Assembly: GCF_014649695.1 (NCBI RefSeq) | Contig: NZ_BMTN01000002.1 | Location: forward strand, 496,001 to 560,000 | DNA from: Streptomyces kurssanovii | GTDB lineage: Bacteria; Actinomycetota; Actinomycetes; Streptomycetales; Streptomycetaceae | DNA length: 64,000 nt | Reading direction: 5' to 3' | Shown here: positions 41,624 through 50,543 of the stretch, piece by piece | How positions within the stretch are numbered: the stretch's first letter is position 1 | Layout of the letters: the number at the start of each line of letters is the position of its first letter | Translations under genes and position numbers: made by a program | Notes under the pieces: generated by a model | What the model was told of the DNA's origin: nothing | Databases searched by the model: none | What the model saw: the letters and a program-made list of their open reading frames with translations, nothing else

Positions 41624-41640
41624 GGCACCTGACAGGTGCC
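41624..41640 (-). terminator. Hairpin terminator after the VQPFA repeat gene
   Basis: GGCACCT-GAC-AGGTGCC, a 7-bp perfect stem 16-32 bases past the stop codon at 41656. Confidence 0.6.
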
Positions 41641-41655
41641 CCGGCGACCGGTTGC

Positions 41656-42642
41656 TCAGATGCCGTACGGGAGGTAGCTCGGGGTCACGTCGGAGACGAC
41701 GTCCTGCACCCCGACGACCGCGTTGCCGGCGAGCGGCGCCGCGTCACCCGTGACGTTCGTCGCAATACCCTGCGCGAACGGCTGGGCCTGCGACACCACG
41801 CCCGCCGCGAACGGGTCCACCTGGCCGGTCAGGCCGTAGGCCAGGTCGCCCGCGCTGTGGCCGACGCCCTGCGCGAGCGGCTGGACGTGACCTGCGACGG
41901 TGTCGACCAGCGGCTGGACCTCCGCGACCACACCGGCCGCGAAGGGCTGCACCTCGCCCGCGACGCCCCCGGCGAACGGCTGCACCTCGCCCACGACGCC
42001 CGTCGCGAAGGGCTGCACCTGGCCGACGACGCCCCCGGCGAACGGCTGCACGTCGGAGACGACGCCCTGAGCGAGGACGCCCGCGTCACCGGCGGCCTGA
42101 GTGGCGACCGGCTGGGCACCGGCCACGGCGGTCGCGACGACGGGCGGCAGTACCGCCGCGGACGTCTCGTCGACGATGGGGCCGGACGCGTCGACCGCGC
42201 CCTGCGCGCGGGCCTCCGCAGCGGCCGGGGCCTGCTCCAGCTCGTGCGCGAACGCGGAGAGGGGACCGAAGAGGTAGTCGATGTCGGCGTCGACGGCCGG
42301 GGCGGCGGGGACGTCCACCGACGGGGTCCCGGGGGACGGCAGGCGCACGTCGGGAACGGACGGCGCCTCGTACGAGGGGAGCTCGCCCTCGACGTACTCA
42401 CGGGCCTGGTCGGCGGCGCCGGTCGCCACGTCCTGGACGTCGGCCTCGGGCAGCCGCTCCTCCAGTCCGGCGACGGGGTCCACGTCGGTGACCACGTCGA
42501 CGGTGGCGTCGACGGCCTGGTCCGGGGTGGACAGCGGCACGGAGACGGGCGCCTCGTCGGCGCTGGCCACGGCGGTCCCGATGGCCCACATACCGGTGGC
42601 GGTGGCCGCGACCGCGATGGAGCGGCGGATGTTCTTGTGCAT
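41656..42642 (-). CDS. Secreted protein with VQPFA tandem repeats
   Basis: A 328-residue exported protein. The signal peptide MHKNIRRSIAVAATATGMWA is followed by cleavage near VASADE and resembles those of Streptomyces surface proteins. The middle is Asp/Val/Pro/Ala-rich. Residues about 195-305 consist of 12-residue imperfect repeats of the form (V/I)QPFA(G/T)GVVG(E/Q)V, about eight units with variants such as VQPLA and VDPFA. There is no LPXTG motif, C-terminal anchor or cysteine. The hydrophobic/Gly periodicity suggests a structural, perhaps self-associating, surface protein. No known family recognised. Confidence 0.78.
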   Translation of the reverse strand: MHKNIRRSIAVAATATGMWAIGTAVASADEAPVSVPLSTPDQAVDATVDVVTDVDPVAGLEERLPEADVQDVATGAADQAREYVEGELPSYEAPSVPDVRLPSPGTPSVDVPAAPAVDADIDYLFGPLSAFAHELEQAPAAAEARAQGAVDASGPIVDETSAAVLPPVVATAVAGAQPVATQAAGDAGVLAQGVVSDVQPFAGGVVGQVQPFATGVVGEVQPFAGGVAGEVQPFAAGVVAEVQPLVDTVAGHVQPLAQGVGHSAGDLAYGLTGQVDPFAAGVVSQAQPFAQGIATNVTGDAAPLAGNAVVGVQDVVSDVTPSYLPYGI

Positions 42643-42753
42643 GCTCGGTGGTTCCTTCGAATTCGTTCGGCGGTCCGGAGAACAGGGCTCCGGAGTGGCG
42701 GGCAGACCTGCCCACCCCCGCGTGGCAGGTCAGGAGGCGGGGGAAGGCCTGCC

Positions 42754-43746
42754 CTAGCCGGGGAATTCGAGAATGTCGCGCGGCCTGTCGCGGGTCGGCG
42801 GGTCGGCCGCCGGGCAGCCGGGACCGCACGCGAACGCGTCCGTGGAGCCGCCGGCCGACGTGGCCGCCGGCTGGTCGCCCGCACGGGGCGTGTGCGTCTC
42901 ACCGGAGTGGTGCACGGCGCCCGGCCGGTCCCCGCACGGGTCCACGGGAGCCGGTACGTGCGCGGGAGACTGCGCGGACGCGGTCCGCGCCGCGCCGGAG
43001 TGACCGCCGTGCGCGTCGCCGCAGTCAGTGCCCTGTGTGCCGACGGGCGCGGTGGGACCTGCGACGGAAGGGCTCGCGTCGCCGGCTGCCGGGTCCGTAC
43101 CGCCGGGCGCGGCGGCGAACGCCCCGCCCGGCGCGTACTGCCGTGACGGAAGGTCGTCGGGTGCCGCGACGCCGTCACCGCCCGGCAGCGCGCCGCCGGG
43201 TCCCGGCAACCGGCCGTCGGGCAGCGGGCCGGTGACGAGACCGAGCAGCGGACCGGCGAGCCGGCGCACGCCGTCGGTGACCGGACGGGCCGCCTCGCGG
43301 ACCGTTTCCACGGCCTGCCGGGCGCCGGTGGCCCCGACGGCGCTCAGGGATCCGGCGGCCACGCGCCGCAGTTCCTGTGACACCCGCTGCTCGGCACGCT
43401 CCACCGCAGCCGGAGTCCCGGCAGAGGTGGACGGTCCGGCGGCCCCGGCTGATCCGGCCGTTTCCGGCAACGGTCCCGAAGGGACCGGCACGGTGACGGT
43501 GTCTCCCGCACGGGTCGGCCGGGACACGGCTGCGGTGTCGGCGCCGCTCCCGGTGCGGGCGCCGGCCTGGACCTCGGCGGTGACGTCACCGGCAGGGGGC
43601 TCGGCCGCCTGGGCCGGGCCGCAGAAGAGCAGGCCGAGCGTCAGAACTCCCCCGAGGAGCAGCAGAAGGCGCAGCATCCGCGAACCGGCCACCGCCCGGC
43701 GCAGCGCGCGCGGGACGGCAGCGGTGCTGAGCGCTGCGGCAGTCAC
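42754..43746 (-). CDS. Secreted or membrane-tethered protein of unknown function
   Basis: A 330-residue protein with an N-terminal signal/anchor (MLRLLLLLGGVLTLGLLFCG, cleavage near AQAAE) preceded by a basic stretch, then a Pro/Gly/Ala-rich low-complexity body with one helical segment (about 110-165, VERAEQRVSQELRRVAAGSL). The C-terminus carries scattered Cys and His (DCGDAHGGH, VDPCGDRPG, FACGPGCP). It lies 111 bases upstream of the repeat protein on the same strand; both could contribute to the cell surface. Function unknown. Confidence 0.68.
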   Translation of the reverse strand: MTAAALSTAAVPRALRRAVAGSRMLRLLLLLGGVLTLGLLFCGPAQAAEPPAGDVTAEVQAGARTGSGADTAAVSRPTRAGDTVTVPVPSGPLPETAGSAGAAGPSTSAGTPAAVERAEQRVSQELRRVAAGSLSAVGATGARQAVETVREAARPVTDGVRRLAGPLLGLVTGPLPDGRLPGPGGALPGGDGVAAPDDLPSRQYAPGGAFAAAPGGTDPAAGDASPSVAGPTAPVGTQGTDCGDAHGGHSGAARTASAQSPAHVPAPVDPCGDRPGAVHHSGETHTPRAGDQPAATSAGGSTDAFACGPGCPAADPPTRDRPRDILEFPG

Positions 43747-43859
43747 GGTGGAGGGGCTCTCTCTCGGTCGGCGTCAGCCGGGATCGCGACGATGCTCGCA
43801 CGAAGCTCCCCGGGCGACGCAAGTCCCCTGTTACCGATGGGTCACCATGTCATGTCCTG

Positions 43860-45035
43860 TTACTGATGGGCAGCCATGTCCGGTATGGGCAGGGGGCGTT
43901 TCTCGATGGCCGCCGCCATGACGTCCGGAAAAAGGTCCGGCGTACAGGCGAACGCCGGTGCCCCGAGGGCCGCGAGGGCCGCCGCGTGCTCTCGGTCGTA
44001 GGCCGGGGCGCCCTCGTCGGAGAGCGCCAGCAGAGTGACGAACTGCACTCCGGACGCCTTCATCGCCGCGACCCGCTTCAGCATCTCGTCGCGGATGCCG
44101 CCCTCGTAGAGGTCGCTGATCAGGACGACGACGGTGTCGGCGGGGCGGGTGATCTGCGACTGGCAGTACGCCAGCGCCCTGTTGATGTCCGTGCCGCCGC
44201 CGAGCTGGGTGCCGAACAGGACGTCCACGGGGTCATCGAGCTGGTCGGTCAGATCGACGACGGCGGTGTCGAAGACGACGAGCCGGGTGGCGATGGAGCG
44301 CATGGAGGCCAGCACCGCGCCGAAGACCGACGCGTAGACCACGGACGCGGCCATCGAGCCGGACTGGTCGATGCAGAGCACGACCTCCTTCTTCACCGCC
44401 TGGGACGCCCGGCCGTAGCCGATGAGCCGCTCGGGAACCACCGTGTTGAACTCCGGCAGGTAGTTCTTGAGGTTCGCCCGGATGGTGCGGTCCCAGTCGA
44501 TGTCCCGGTGGCGCGGCCGGTTGATCCGCGCCGAGCGGTCGAGCGCGCCGGTCAGGGTGGACCTGGTGCGGGTGGCGAGCTTCTTCTCCAGTTCCTCGAC
44601 GACCTTGCGCACGACCGCCCTGGCCGTCTCCTTCGTCGTCTCCGGCATCGCCTTGTTGAGCGAGAGCAGGGTGCCGACGAGATGCACGTCGGCCTCGACC
44701 GCCTCCAGCATCTCCGGCTCGAGCAGCAGCGCCGAGAGTCCGAGCCGGTCTATCGCGTCACGCTGCATGACCTGGACGACGGAGCTCGGGAAGTACGTAC
44801 GGATGTCGCCCAGCCAGCGGGCGACCGACGGCGCGGACGCGCCCAGACCGGCCGAACGGCTGCTGCCGCGGCTTCCGTTCGCACCGCCCGCGGATCTGCC
44901 GTAGAGAGAGGTGAGCGCGCCGTCCATCGCCGCGTCGGTACCGGTGAGGGTGCGGCCCGTGCCGTCGGCACCCGACTCTGCGCCGAGCACCAGCCGCCAG
45001 CGCCGCAGCCGCTCGTCGTTCACGCTCGCAGTCAT
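43860..45035 (-). CDS. VWA-domain (CoxE-like) protein of the MoxR locus
   Basis: A 391-residue cytoplasmic protein: a helical N-terminal region (about 70-215) and a C-terminal von Willebrand A domain with an intact MIDAS, D223-x-S225-x-S227 in CIDQSGSM, the threonine in GGGTDINRA and the aspartate in LISDLYEGG. CoxE-like VWA proteins typically work with MoxR AAA+ ATPases in assembling or remodelling protein or metal complexes. The ATG overlaps the DUF5682 stop (ATGA, 45032-45035), and the longer frame upstream is antisense-like and rejected. Third gene of the MoxR-DUF5682-VWA operon. Confidence 0.9.
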   Translation of the reverse strand: MTASVNDERLRRWRLVLGAESGADGTGRTLTGTDAAMDGALTSLYGRSAGGANGSRGSSRSAGLGASAPSVARWLGDIRTYFPSSVVQVMQRDAIDRLGLSALLLEPEMLEAVEADVHLVGTLLSLNKAMPETTKETARAVVRKVVEELEKKLATRTRSTLTGALDRSARINRPRHRDIDWDRTIRANLKNYLPEFNTVVPERLIGYGRASQAVKKEVVLCIDQSGSMAASVVYASVFGAVLASMRSIATRLVVFDTAVVDLTDQLDDPVDVLFGTQLGGGTDINRALAYCQSQITRPADTVVVLISDLYEGGIRDEMLKRVAAMKASGVQFVTLLALSDEGAPAYDREHAAALAALGAPAFACTPDLFPDVMAAAIEKRPLPIPDMAAHQ

Positions 45036-47362
45036 CCGGCCACTCCCGCCAGGTTGTTCAGCTCGTTGTCGTCGATGCCGAGGAGGAGCCCCAGCACGGG
45101 AAGCACCGCGTCCGCGCGGGCGGTGTCGAGGCCGGATCCGAAGCCGGGGATCCCGGCGTCCGTCCGCGTCTGCGCGGCCGCCGTCCCCCGGCCGCGCCGG
45201 ACGAGCTCGCCCAGCGTGCGGCGGACGCCCGGTTCGTAGGCCGAGAAGGTGCGGCGCAGCAGCGGCAGCACGTCGGTGAACGCTTCCGCGGACACTCCGG
45301 TCAGCCACGAGTCGACCAGCCCCAGCAGGCGTTCGTCGTGGACGAGCAGCAGCCCTCCGCCGGACGCGCCTCCGACGAAGCCCTCGATCCAGGCGGCCGC
45401 CGCGGCCGGCTCCGTGCCCGGGGAGAGCGCGAGTGCCATCAGGCGTGCGGCCTCGTCCTCCTCGAGGTGCCCCTCGTCCAGCAGCAGGCGGGCCGCCCGA
45501 CCGCGTATCACCCCGGGGACGGAGTCACGCCCGGACAGCTTGCGCAGCACGGACCGCCAGCGCTCCCCGATGCCTTCGGCGTCCGGCAGCAGGCCGACAG
45601 CCGCGTGCACACCGTCGACGTGGCCGCGCATCTCGTCCGCACCGTCCGCGTCGAGCCCGGCGCACGCGGGCGGCAGGCCGACGCAGATCCGCTCGGCGAG
45701 TCCGGCGGCGACCTCGCCGAGGGCCGCCGTGTCCGTGGCCCGCACATCGCCGTACCGCAGGGAACGGGCGAGCGCGGGCAGCGCCTGCGCGAGATGGCTG
45801 ACGTCGGCGTCGAGGGCGGCCCGGTCGGCCAGGGCTTTCATCACCACGGGCAGCGCGTCGGGCAGTTCGGCCAGGAGGCACTGCTCCGCGAGGGCGGTCA
45901 CCTCTGCGAGCGCCGTCGCGGAGCCTGCCTGCGCCTCGGCCTTCGCCGTGGCGGCGGAGAGCACCGTGGTGCCCCAGACGCCGGCCTCCGCGATCTTCAC
46001 GGACAGCTCGGGTTCCCAGCGCAGCCGCCAGCTCTCCCGGAACGTGCCGGTGCTTCCCCGTCCCGTGGCCGGCTCGCCCCAGCCGACCGCGAGCAGCCGC
46101 AGCCGGTGAAGCAGCCGGCTCTTGGCGGCGTCGGTGTCCTTGCGCAGATCCAGGTCCAGTTCGCGCTCGAGGGCCTCCGGCTTGAGCCGCAGACTGCGCT
46201 GCTGCCGGGCCAGATCGCGCTGGAGCGGTACGGCGGGGGCCGTGTCGGGCACCTCGCCGAGGACGTCCCCCACGATGAGCCGGTCCCTGACGAGGTCGAG
46301 CGGTACGTCCGAGCCGTCGCACATCACGGCCCGGACGGCGTCGACGGTCTCGGTCAACCCGGCGAGCGGCCGGCCCCGCATCACGGCCAGGGTCTCGGCG
46401 AGCCGGACGGCCTCGATGACATGGGCGGACGACACCATCCGGTCCTCGTCCCGGAACAGCCGGGCCACCTTCGTCATCCACCGTTCCACGGGCCGGTCCA
46501 GGGCACCGAAGAGGTGGCCGTACCAGCCGGGCGAGTCGATGCCCGCCCCGTACCCGGAGCGGCGCGCCAGCCTGCGATGGGTCCAGGGCACCCACGTCAT
46601 GTCCGTCCTGACCTTGGGCAGCCCCTTGAGGACGGCCTTGTCGGCGGCGACCGTCGTCGCGGTCATGAGCGCCGGCACGTGCCAGGCGCCGCAGACGACG
46701 GCGACGCCCTCGTCCCCGAACTCCTTCTTCGCGGCGCGGAGCTGGAGCCTCATGAAGGCCTCACGGACGAGGTCGCGGTCGTGACCGCCGTGGCCGTACG
46801 TCTCCCGTAGGGCCGCCATCGCCTCCGCCAGGGCGGCGAACGGCGCGAACGGGTCGGGCTCGCCGGCGGCGCCGTCGGCCGATGCGCCCGGCACCGGGCG
46901 GGCGCCCCTGAGCTCGACGACGTCCTCCCACCAGCGCTCCGGGTCGTCGTACCCGGCGGCTCCGGCGAGGACCGCGATCGGGTCGACCCGCACGTCCGGC
47001 GTCTCCTCCGAGGCGTCCTCCGGTCCTGGCCCGGCCTCTCCTGTCAGCGCGAGCGAATGCGCCGCGGGCAGGTCGATGAAGCGCACCGCCGCGCCGTTGG
47101 CCAGCGCCCACCGGATCGCCACCCACTCGGGGGAGAACTCGGCCAGCGGCCAGAACGCGGCCTTGCCCGGATCGTCCGCGGCGTGCGCGAGCAGGGCGAC
47201 GGGCGGACGCATCTGCTCGTCGGCGGCCAGCGGGAGCAGCGCGTCGCCCTCCGGCGGGCCTTCGATCAGTACGGCCGCGGGGGCGGCCGCCTCCAGCGCG
47301 GCCCGCACCGCCCGGGCCGAGCCGGGCCCGTGGTGGCGGACCCCGAGCAGGAGCGGGGTCAT
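45032..47362 (-). CDS. DUF5682 family protein of the MoxR locus
   Basis: A 776-residue cytoplasmic protein. The N-terminus LLLGVRHHGPGSARAVRAAL, with VLIEGPPEGDALL and further on VVCGAWHVPAL, is the DUF5682 pattern and recalls TraB/ChaN-like GxRHxG...E hydrolase folds, with conserved His and Glu that could bind metal; this fold similarity is my inference. The C-terminal two thirds are helical, possibly repeat-like. It overlaps the MoxR gene by 4 bases (47359-47362) and the VWA gene by 4 bases, so the three proteins are made together. Function not established in the family as far as I know. Confidence 0.87.
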   Translation of the reverse strand: MTPLLLGVRHHGPGSARAVRAALEAAAPAAVLIEGPPEGDALLPLAADEQMRPPVALLAHAADDPGKAAFWPLAEFSPEWVAIRWALANGAAVRFIDLPAAHSLALTGEAGPGPEDASEETPDVRVDPIAVLAGAAGYDDPERWWEDVVELRGARPVPGASADGAAGEPDPFAPFAALAEAMAALRETYGHGGHDRDLVREAFMRLQLRAAKKEFGDEGVAVVCGAWHVPALMTATTVAADKAVLKGLPKVRTDMTWVPWTHRRLARRSGYGAGIDSPGWYGHLFGALDRPVERWMTKVARLFRDEDRMVSSAHVIEAVRLAETLAVMRGRPLAGLTETVDAVRAVMCDGSDVPLDLVRDRLIVGDVLGEVPDTAPAVPLQRDLARQQRSLRLKPEALERELDLDLRKDTDAAKSRLLHRLRLLAVGWGEPATGRGSTGTFRESWRLRWEPELSVKIAEAGVWGTTVLSAATAKAEAQAGSATALAEVTALAEQCLLAELPDALPVVMKALADRAALDADVSHLAQALPALARSLRYGDVRATDTAALGEVAAGLAERICVGLPPACAGLDADGADEMRGHVDGVHAAVGLLPDAEGIGERWRSVLRKLSGRDSVPGVIRGRAARLLLDEGHLEEDEAARLMALALSPGTEPAAAAAWIEGFVGGASGGGLLLVHDERLLGLVDSWLTGVSAEAFTDVLPLLRRTFSAYEPGVRRTLGELVRRGRGTAAAQTRTDAGIPGFGSGLDTARADAVLPVLGLLLGIDDNELNNLAGVAG

Positions 47363-48471
47363 GCGCTCACCTCGCGGCAGGCGCGGTAGAAGTCCTTCCA
47401 GCCCTCCCGCTCGCGCACCACCGTCTCCAGATACTCCTGCCAGACGACCCGGTCGGCCGCCGGGTCCCGCACGACCGCGCCGAGGATGCCCGCCGCCACG
47501 TCCCCCGGCCGCAGCACGCCGTCACCGAAGTGCGCCGCCAGGGCGAGGCCGCCGGTGACGACGGAGATCGCCTCGGCCGTCGACAGCGTCCCGGACGGGG
47601 ACTTGATCTTCGTGCGGCCGTCGGTGGACACCCCGTCGCGCAGCTCGCGGAAGACCGTGACCACCCTGCGGATCTCCTCCAGTCCCTCGGGCGCGGCCGG
47701 CAGGTCGAGCGAACGCCCCATCTGATCGACGCGCCGCGACACGATGTCGACCTCCGCCTCCGGCGTCAGGGGCAGTGGCAGCACGACGGTGTTGAAGCGC
47801 CTGCGCAGGGCGCTGGAGAGGTCGTTGACCCCGCGGTCACGGTCGTTGGCGGTGGCGATGAGGTTGAAGCCGCGGACGGCCTGCACCTCCTGGCCCAGCT
47901 CCGGGACGGGCAGCGTCTTCTCGGAAAGAATGGTGATCAGCGTGTCCTGCACATCGGCCGGGATGCGGGTGAGCTCCTCGACGCGGGCGGTCATGCCCTC
48001 GGACATGGCGCGCATGACGGGGCTGGGCACCAGCGCGTCCCGGCTGGGGCCGTGCGCCAGCAGCTGGGCGTAGTTCCAGCCGTAGCGGATCGCTTCCTCC
48101 GGCGTGCCCGCGGTGCCCTGTACAAGGAGGGTGGAGTCGCCGCTGACGGCGGCGGACAGATGCTCCGACACCCAGGTCTTCGCGGTGCCCGGCACGCCGA
48201 GGAGCAGCAGAGCACGGTCGGTGGCGAGCGTGGTGACGGCCACCTCGACGATCCGGCGGGGCCCCACGTACTTCGGCGTGATCACCGTGCCGTCGGGGAG
48301 CGTGCCGCCGAGCAGATAGGTGGCGACGGCCCAGGGCGACAGCCGCCAGTTCACCGGCCGCGGCCGGTCGTCGGCTGCGGCCAGCGCCTTCAGCTCGTCG
48401 GCGAAAGCGTCCTCCGCGTGCGGCCGCAGGGCTTCGTTCCCCGCCTTGGCAACGGTTTCTGACACGGTCAT
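47359..48471 (-). CDS. MoxR-type AAA+ ATPase
   Basis: A 370-residue ATPase with Walker A G92-VPGTAKT, a sensor-type LIATANDRDRG, the arginine-rich SSALRRRFNTVVL box and a C-terminal helical lid (TLSTAEAISVVTGGLALAAH). It is a MoxR-family AAA+ protein, normally a hexameric chaperone-like motor paired with a VWA protein. It heads the three-gene operon with DUF5682 and VWA genes, each overlapping by 4 bases. The ATG has GGAGGGGG upstream. Divergent, across a small lipoprotein gene, from the SWIM and DUF5691 genes that probably belong to the same system. Confidence 0.92.
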   Translation of the reverse strand: MTVSETVAKAGNEALRPHAEDAFADELKALAAADDRPRPVNWRLSPWAVATYLLGGTLPDGTVITPKYVGPRRIVEVAVTTLATDRALLLLGVPGTAKTWVSEHLSAAVSGDSTLLVQGTAGTPEEAIRYGWNYAQLLAHGPSRDALVPSPVMRAMSEGMTARVEELTRIPADVQDTLITILSEKTLPVPELGQEVQAVRGFNLIATANDRDRGVNDLSSALRRRFNTVVLPLPLTPEAEVDIVSRRVDQMGRSLDLPAAPEGLEEIRRVVTVFRELRDGVSTDGRTKIKSPSGTLSTAEAISVVTGGLALAAHFGDGVLRPGDVAAGILGAVVRDPAADRVVWQEYLETVVREREGWKDFYRACREVSA

Positions 48472-48592
48472 GGATCCCCCTCCAGATCGTTCGACCCGAT
48501 GTGGGATCCACCGTGCACCATGCCACTGACAATCGACCCGGCCTCGGCATGACCGCAGGTCAGAGGCCGAAGACCGGTGTGGACAAAGGGAG

Positions 48593-49015
48593 TCAGCCGC
48601 CGACCGGGGACTCCGCGATGCAGCCTCCCGCGGTGGCGAGACCCTCGCCCGTCTCCTCCTTCAGCACCTTGCCCTTGTGCGTGATCCTGCACGTGACCTC
48701 GGTGCCGGTGAGGTCGGCCGCGACCGGCATCACCGCGGCGGGCATGATGCCGCGCAGCGTGACCGTCTTCGTCCATGGCAGGGTGGGCTTGTCCACCGTC
48801 TCGATCTTCGGGTTCATCGCCTCGCCGCCACCGCCGTGGTACTGGATCGAGTCGACGTTCTTGCCCGTGACCTCGTACGTCACCTCGTACTTCTCGTCGA
48901 CCACCTTGTCGACCTGGTCGACCGCCTCGGAACAGGCGGTGAGACCGAAGGCCAGGCCGGCCACGACACCGGCGGCTGTGACGGCGCGGACCGCCGTACG
49001 GATGGAACGCTTCAT
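48593..49015 (-). CDS. Small lipoprotein, MmpS-like
   Basis: A 140-residue lipoprotein with signal peptide ending GLTAC (C28) and an exterior beta-rich domain (YEVTYEVTGKNVDSIQYHGG; VTLRG, TGTEVTCRITHKGKV) resembling the MmpS accessory-protein domain; C at TCRI and C at GGCI could form a disulfide. It sits between the MoxR operon and the SWIM gene, separated from the MoxR start by about 120 bases, so its link to the system is uncertain. No MmpL-like transporter is near. Confidence 0.75.
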   Translation of the reverse strand: MKRSIRTAVRAVTAAGVVAGLAFGLTACSEAVDQVDKVVDEKYEVTYEVTGKNVDSIQYHGGGGEAMNPKIETVDKPTLPWTKTVTLRGIMPAAVMPVAADLTGTEVTCRITHKGKVLKEETGEGLATAGGCIAESPVGG

Positions 49016-49148
49016 GCTGGATCCCCCCGGATCATCCGATTCGACACTGTGTCAAAAGTATCAAGGCAACCGCGGGCCAACACCCTCTCGGCATGGCCGG
49101 ATTCGCAGGTCGGAGCGATTGTCAGTGGTCCCCCTTAGCGTCGTTCCC

Positions 49149-50528
49149 ATGCTGCTTTCAAACGGGGGAACGGCCCCTGCCTCCATGGATCAAGGGGTGG
49201 CGCGCTGGGCCGCGGAGCAGGTGCTGTCGCTGGCTCCTGACAACGCATCACGCAAGGCGGGAAGCAAGCTCGGCGCGGCCGGCCCCTGGTCGGGTGCGGG
49301 CTGCGACTCGTCCGGGGCCGTGTGGGGCCTGTGCAAGGGCAGCGGCAGCAAGCCGTACCAGACGGTCGTGGACACCACGGGACCGGCGTACAAGTGCAGT
49401 TGCCCGAGCCGGAAGTTCCCGTGCAAGCACGCCCTGGGCCTGCTGCTGCTCTGGGCGTGCGACGAGCAGACCGTGCCGCACTCCGAGGTGCCGGAGTGGG
49501 CGGAGGAATGGCTGTCGGGACGCAGGAGCCGCGCGGCTGCCAAGGAACAGCCGGGCGCCGGCCCCGGCGCCGCGAAGAGCGCCGACCCGGAAGCGGCCAG
49601 GCGGCGCGCGGAACGCAGGGCGGAGCGGATCACCGCGGGCGCCACGGAACTGGAACAGCGGCTCGCCGACCTGCTGCGCGGCGGCCTCGCGGCCACCGAA
49701 CGGTCCGGATACGGGCTGTGGGAGGAGACCGCCGCACGCATGGTCGACGCCCAGGCCCCGGGGCTCGCCGCGCGCGTCAGGGAGCTCGGCGCGATCCCGG
49801 GCTCCGGGCCCGGCTGGCCGGTGCGGCTGCTGGAGGAGTGCTCCCTGATACACCTGCTGGACTCCGCCTGGCTGGGGCGCGAGCGGCTTCCCGAGCCACT
49901 GGCCGCCACCGTCCGGGGCAGGGTCGGCCTGTCGTCGGCCGCGGAAGGCCCCGCGGTCCGGGACCGGTGGCTGGTCCTCGCCCAGTACGACTCGGCCGAC
50001 GGCAAGCTCACCACTCGCCGCGTCTGGCTGCACGGGCGTGCGTCGGGGCGGACAGCGCTGCTGCTCTCCTTCGGCGCGGCCGGCCGGCCTCCGCAATTCG
50101 CCCTGCCGGTAGGGCTGATGATCGACGCCGAGGTCACCCCGTACGGCGCGGGCCGGCCGAGGGCGGAGCTGGGCACGCAGTTCGGCCCGCCCGTCGCCAT
50201 CGAGGCACCGCCTCCCGGCGGCCCGTGCGCCTCGGCGGCCGACGCGTACGGGCAGGCCCTGCGCGACGACCCATGGCTGGATTCCTGGCCGGTCACACTC
50301 ACCGGCGTCATACCCGTGCCGGACGGGACGGGATGGCAGCTCGTCGACGCCGACGGCGGCGCGGCGCTGCCGGTCGCAGCCGCGGCGCTCACCCGCCCGG
50401 GCCTGTGGAAGCTCGTGGCCCTCGCCGCCGGCCGGCCGGTCACCGTGTTCGGCGAGTTCGGCCACCGGGGCTTCGTGCCGCTGACGGCCTGGCCGGAGGA
50501 CATGTCCGAGACGGTCCCGCTGATCTGA
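49149..50528 (+). CDS. SWIM zinc-finger protein of the MoxR locus
   Basis: A 459-residue protein with an N-terminal SWIM zinc finger, C83-x-C85-x6-C92-x-H94 (CSCPSRKFPCKHALGLLLLW), a basic Ala/Arg/Glu linker, and a larger C-terminal domain of unknown fold (WLVLAQYDSADGKLTTRRVW, VTVFGEFGHRGFVPLTAW). SWIM domains bind DNA or protein. The start may be the ATG at 49149 (no Shine-Dalgarno, TAGCGT at 49136, possibly leaderless) or the ATG at 49185. It is followed after 15 bases by the DUF5691 gene. In other actinobacteria such genes sit beside MoxR/VWA genes. Confidence 0.87.
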   Translation: MLLSNGGTAPASMDQGVARWAAEQVLSLAPDNASRKAGSKLGAAGPWSGAGCDSSGAVWGLCKGSGSKPYQTVVDTTGPAYKCSCPSRKFPCKHALGLLLLWACDEQTVPHSEVPEWAEEWLSGRRSRAAAKEQPGAGPGAAKSADPEAARRRAERRAERITAGATELEQRLADLLRGGLAATERSGYGLWEETAARMVDAQAPGLAARVRELGAIPGSGPGWPVRLLEECSLIHLLDSAWLGRERLPEPLAATVRGRVGLSSAAEGPAVRDRWLVLAQYDSADGKLTTRRVWLHGRASGRTALLLSFGAAGRPPQFALPVGLMIDAEVTPYGAGRPRAELGTQFGPPVAIEAPPPGGPCASAADAYGQALRDDPWLDSWPVTLTGVIPVPDGTGWQLVDADGGAALPVAAAALTRPGLWKLVALAAGRPVTVFGEFGHRGFVPLTAWPEDMSETVPLI

Positions 50529-50543
50529 ACGTAGGGAGACCTC

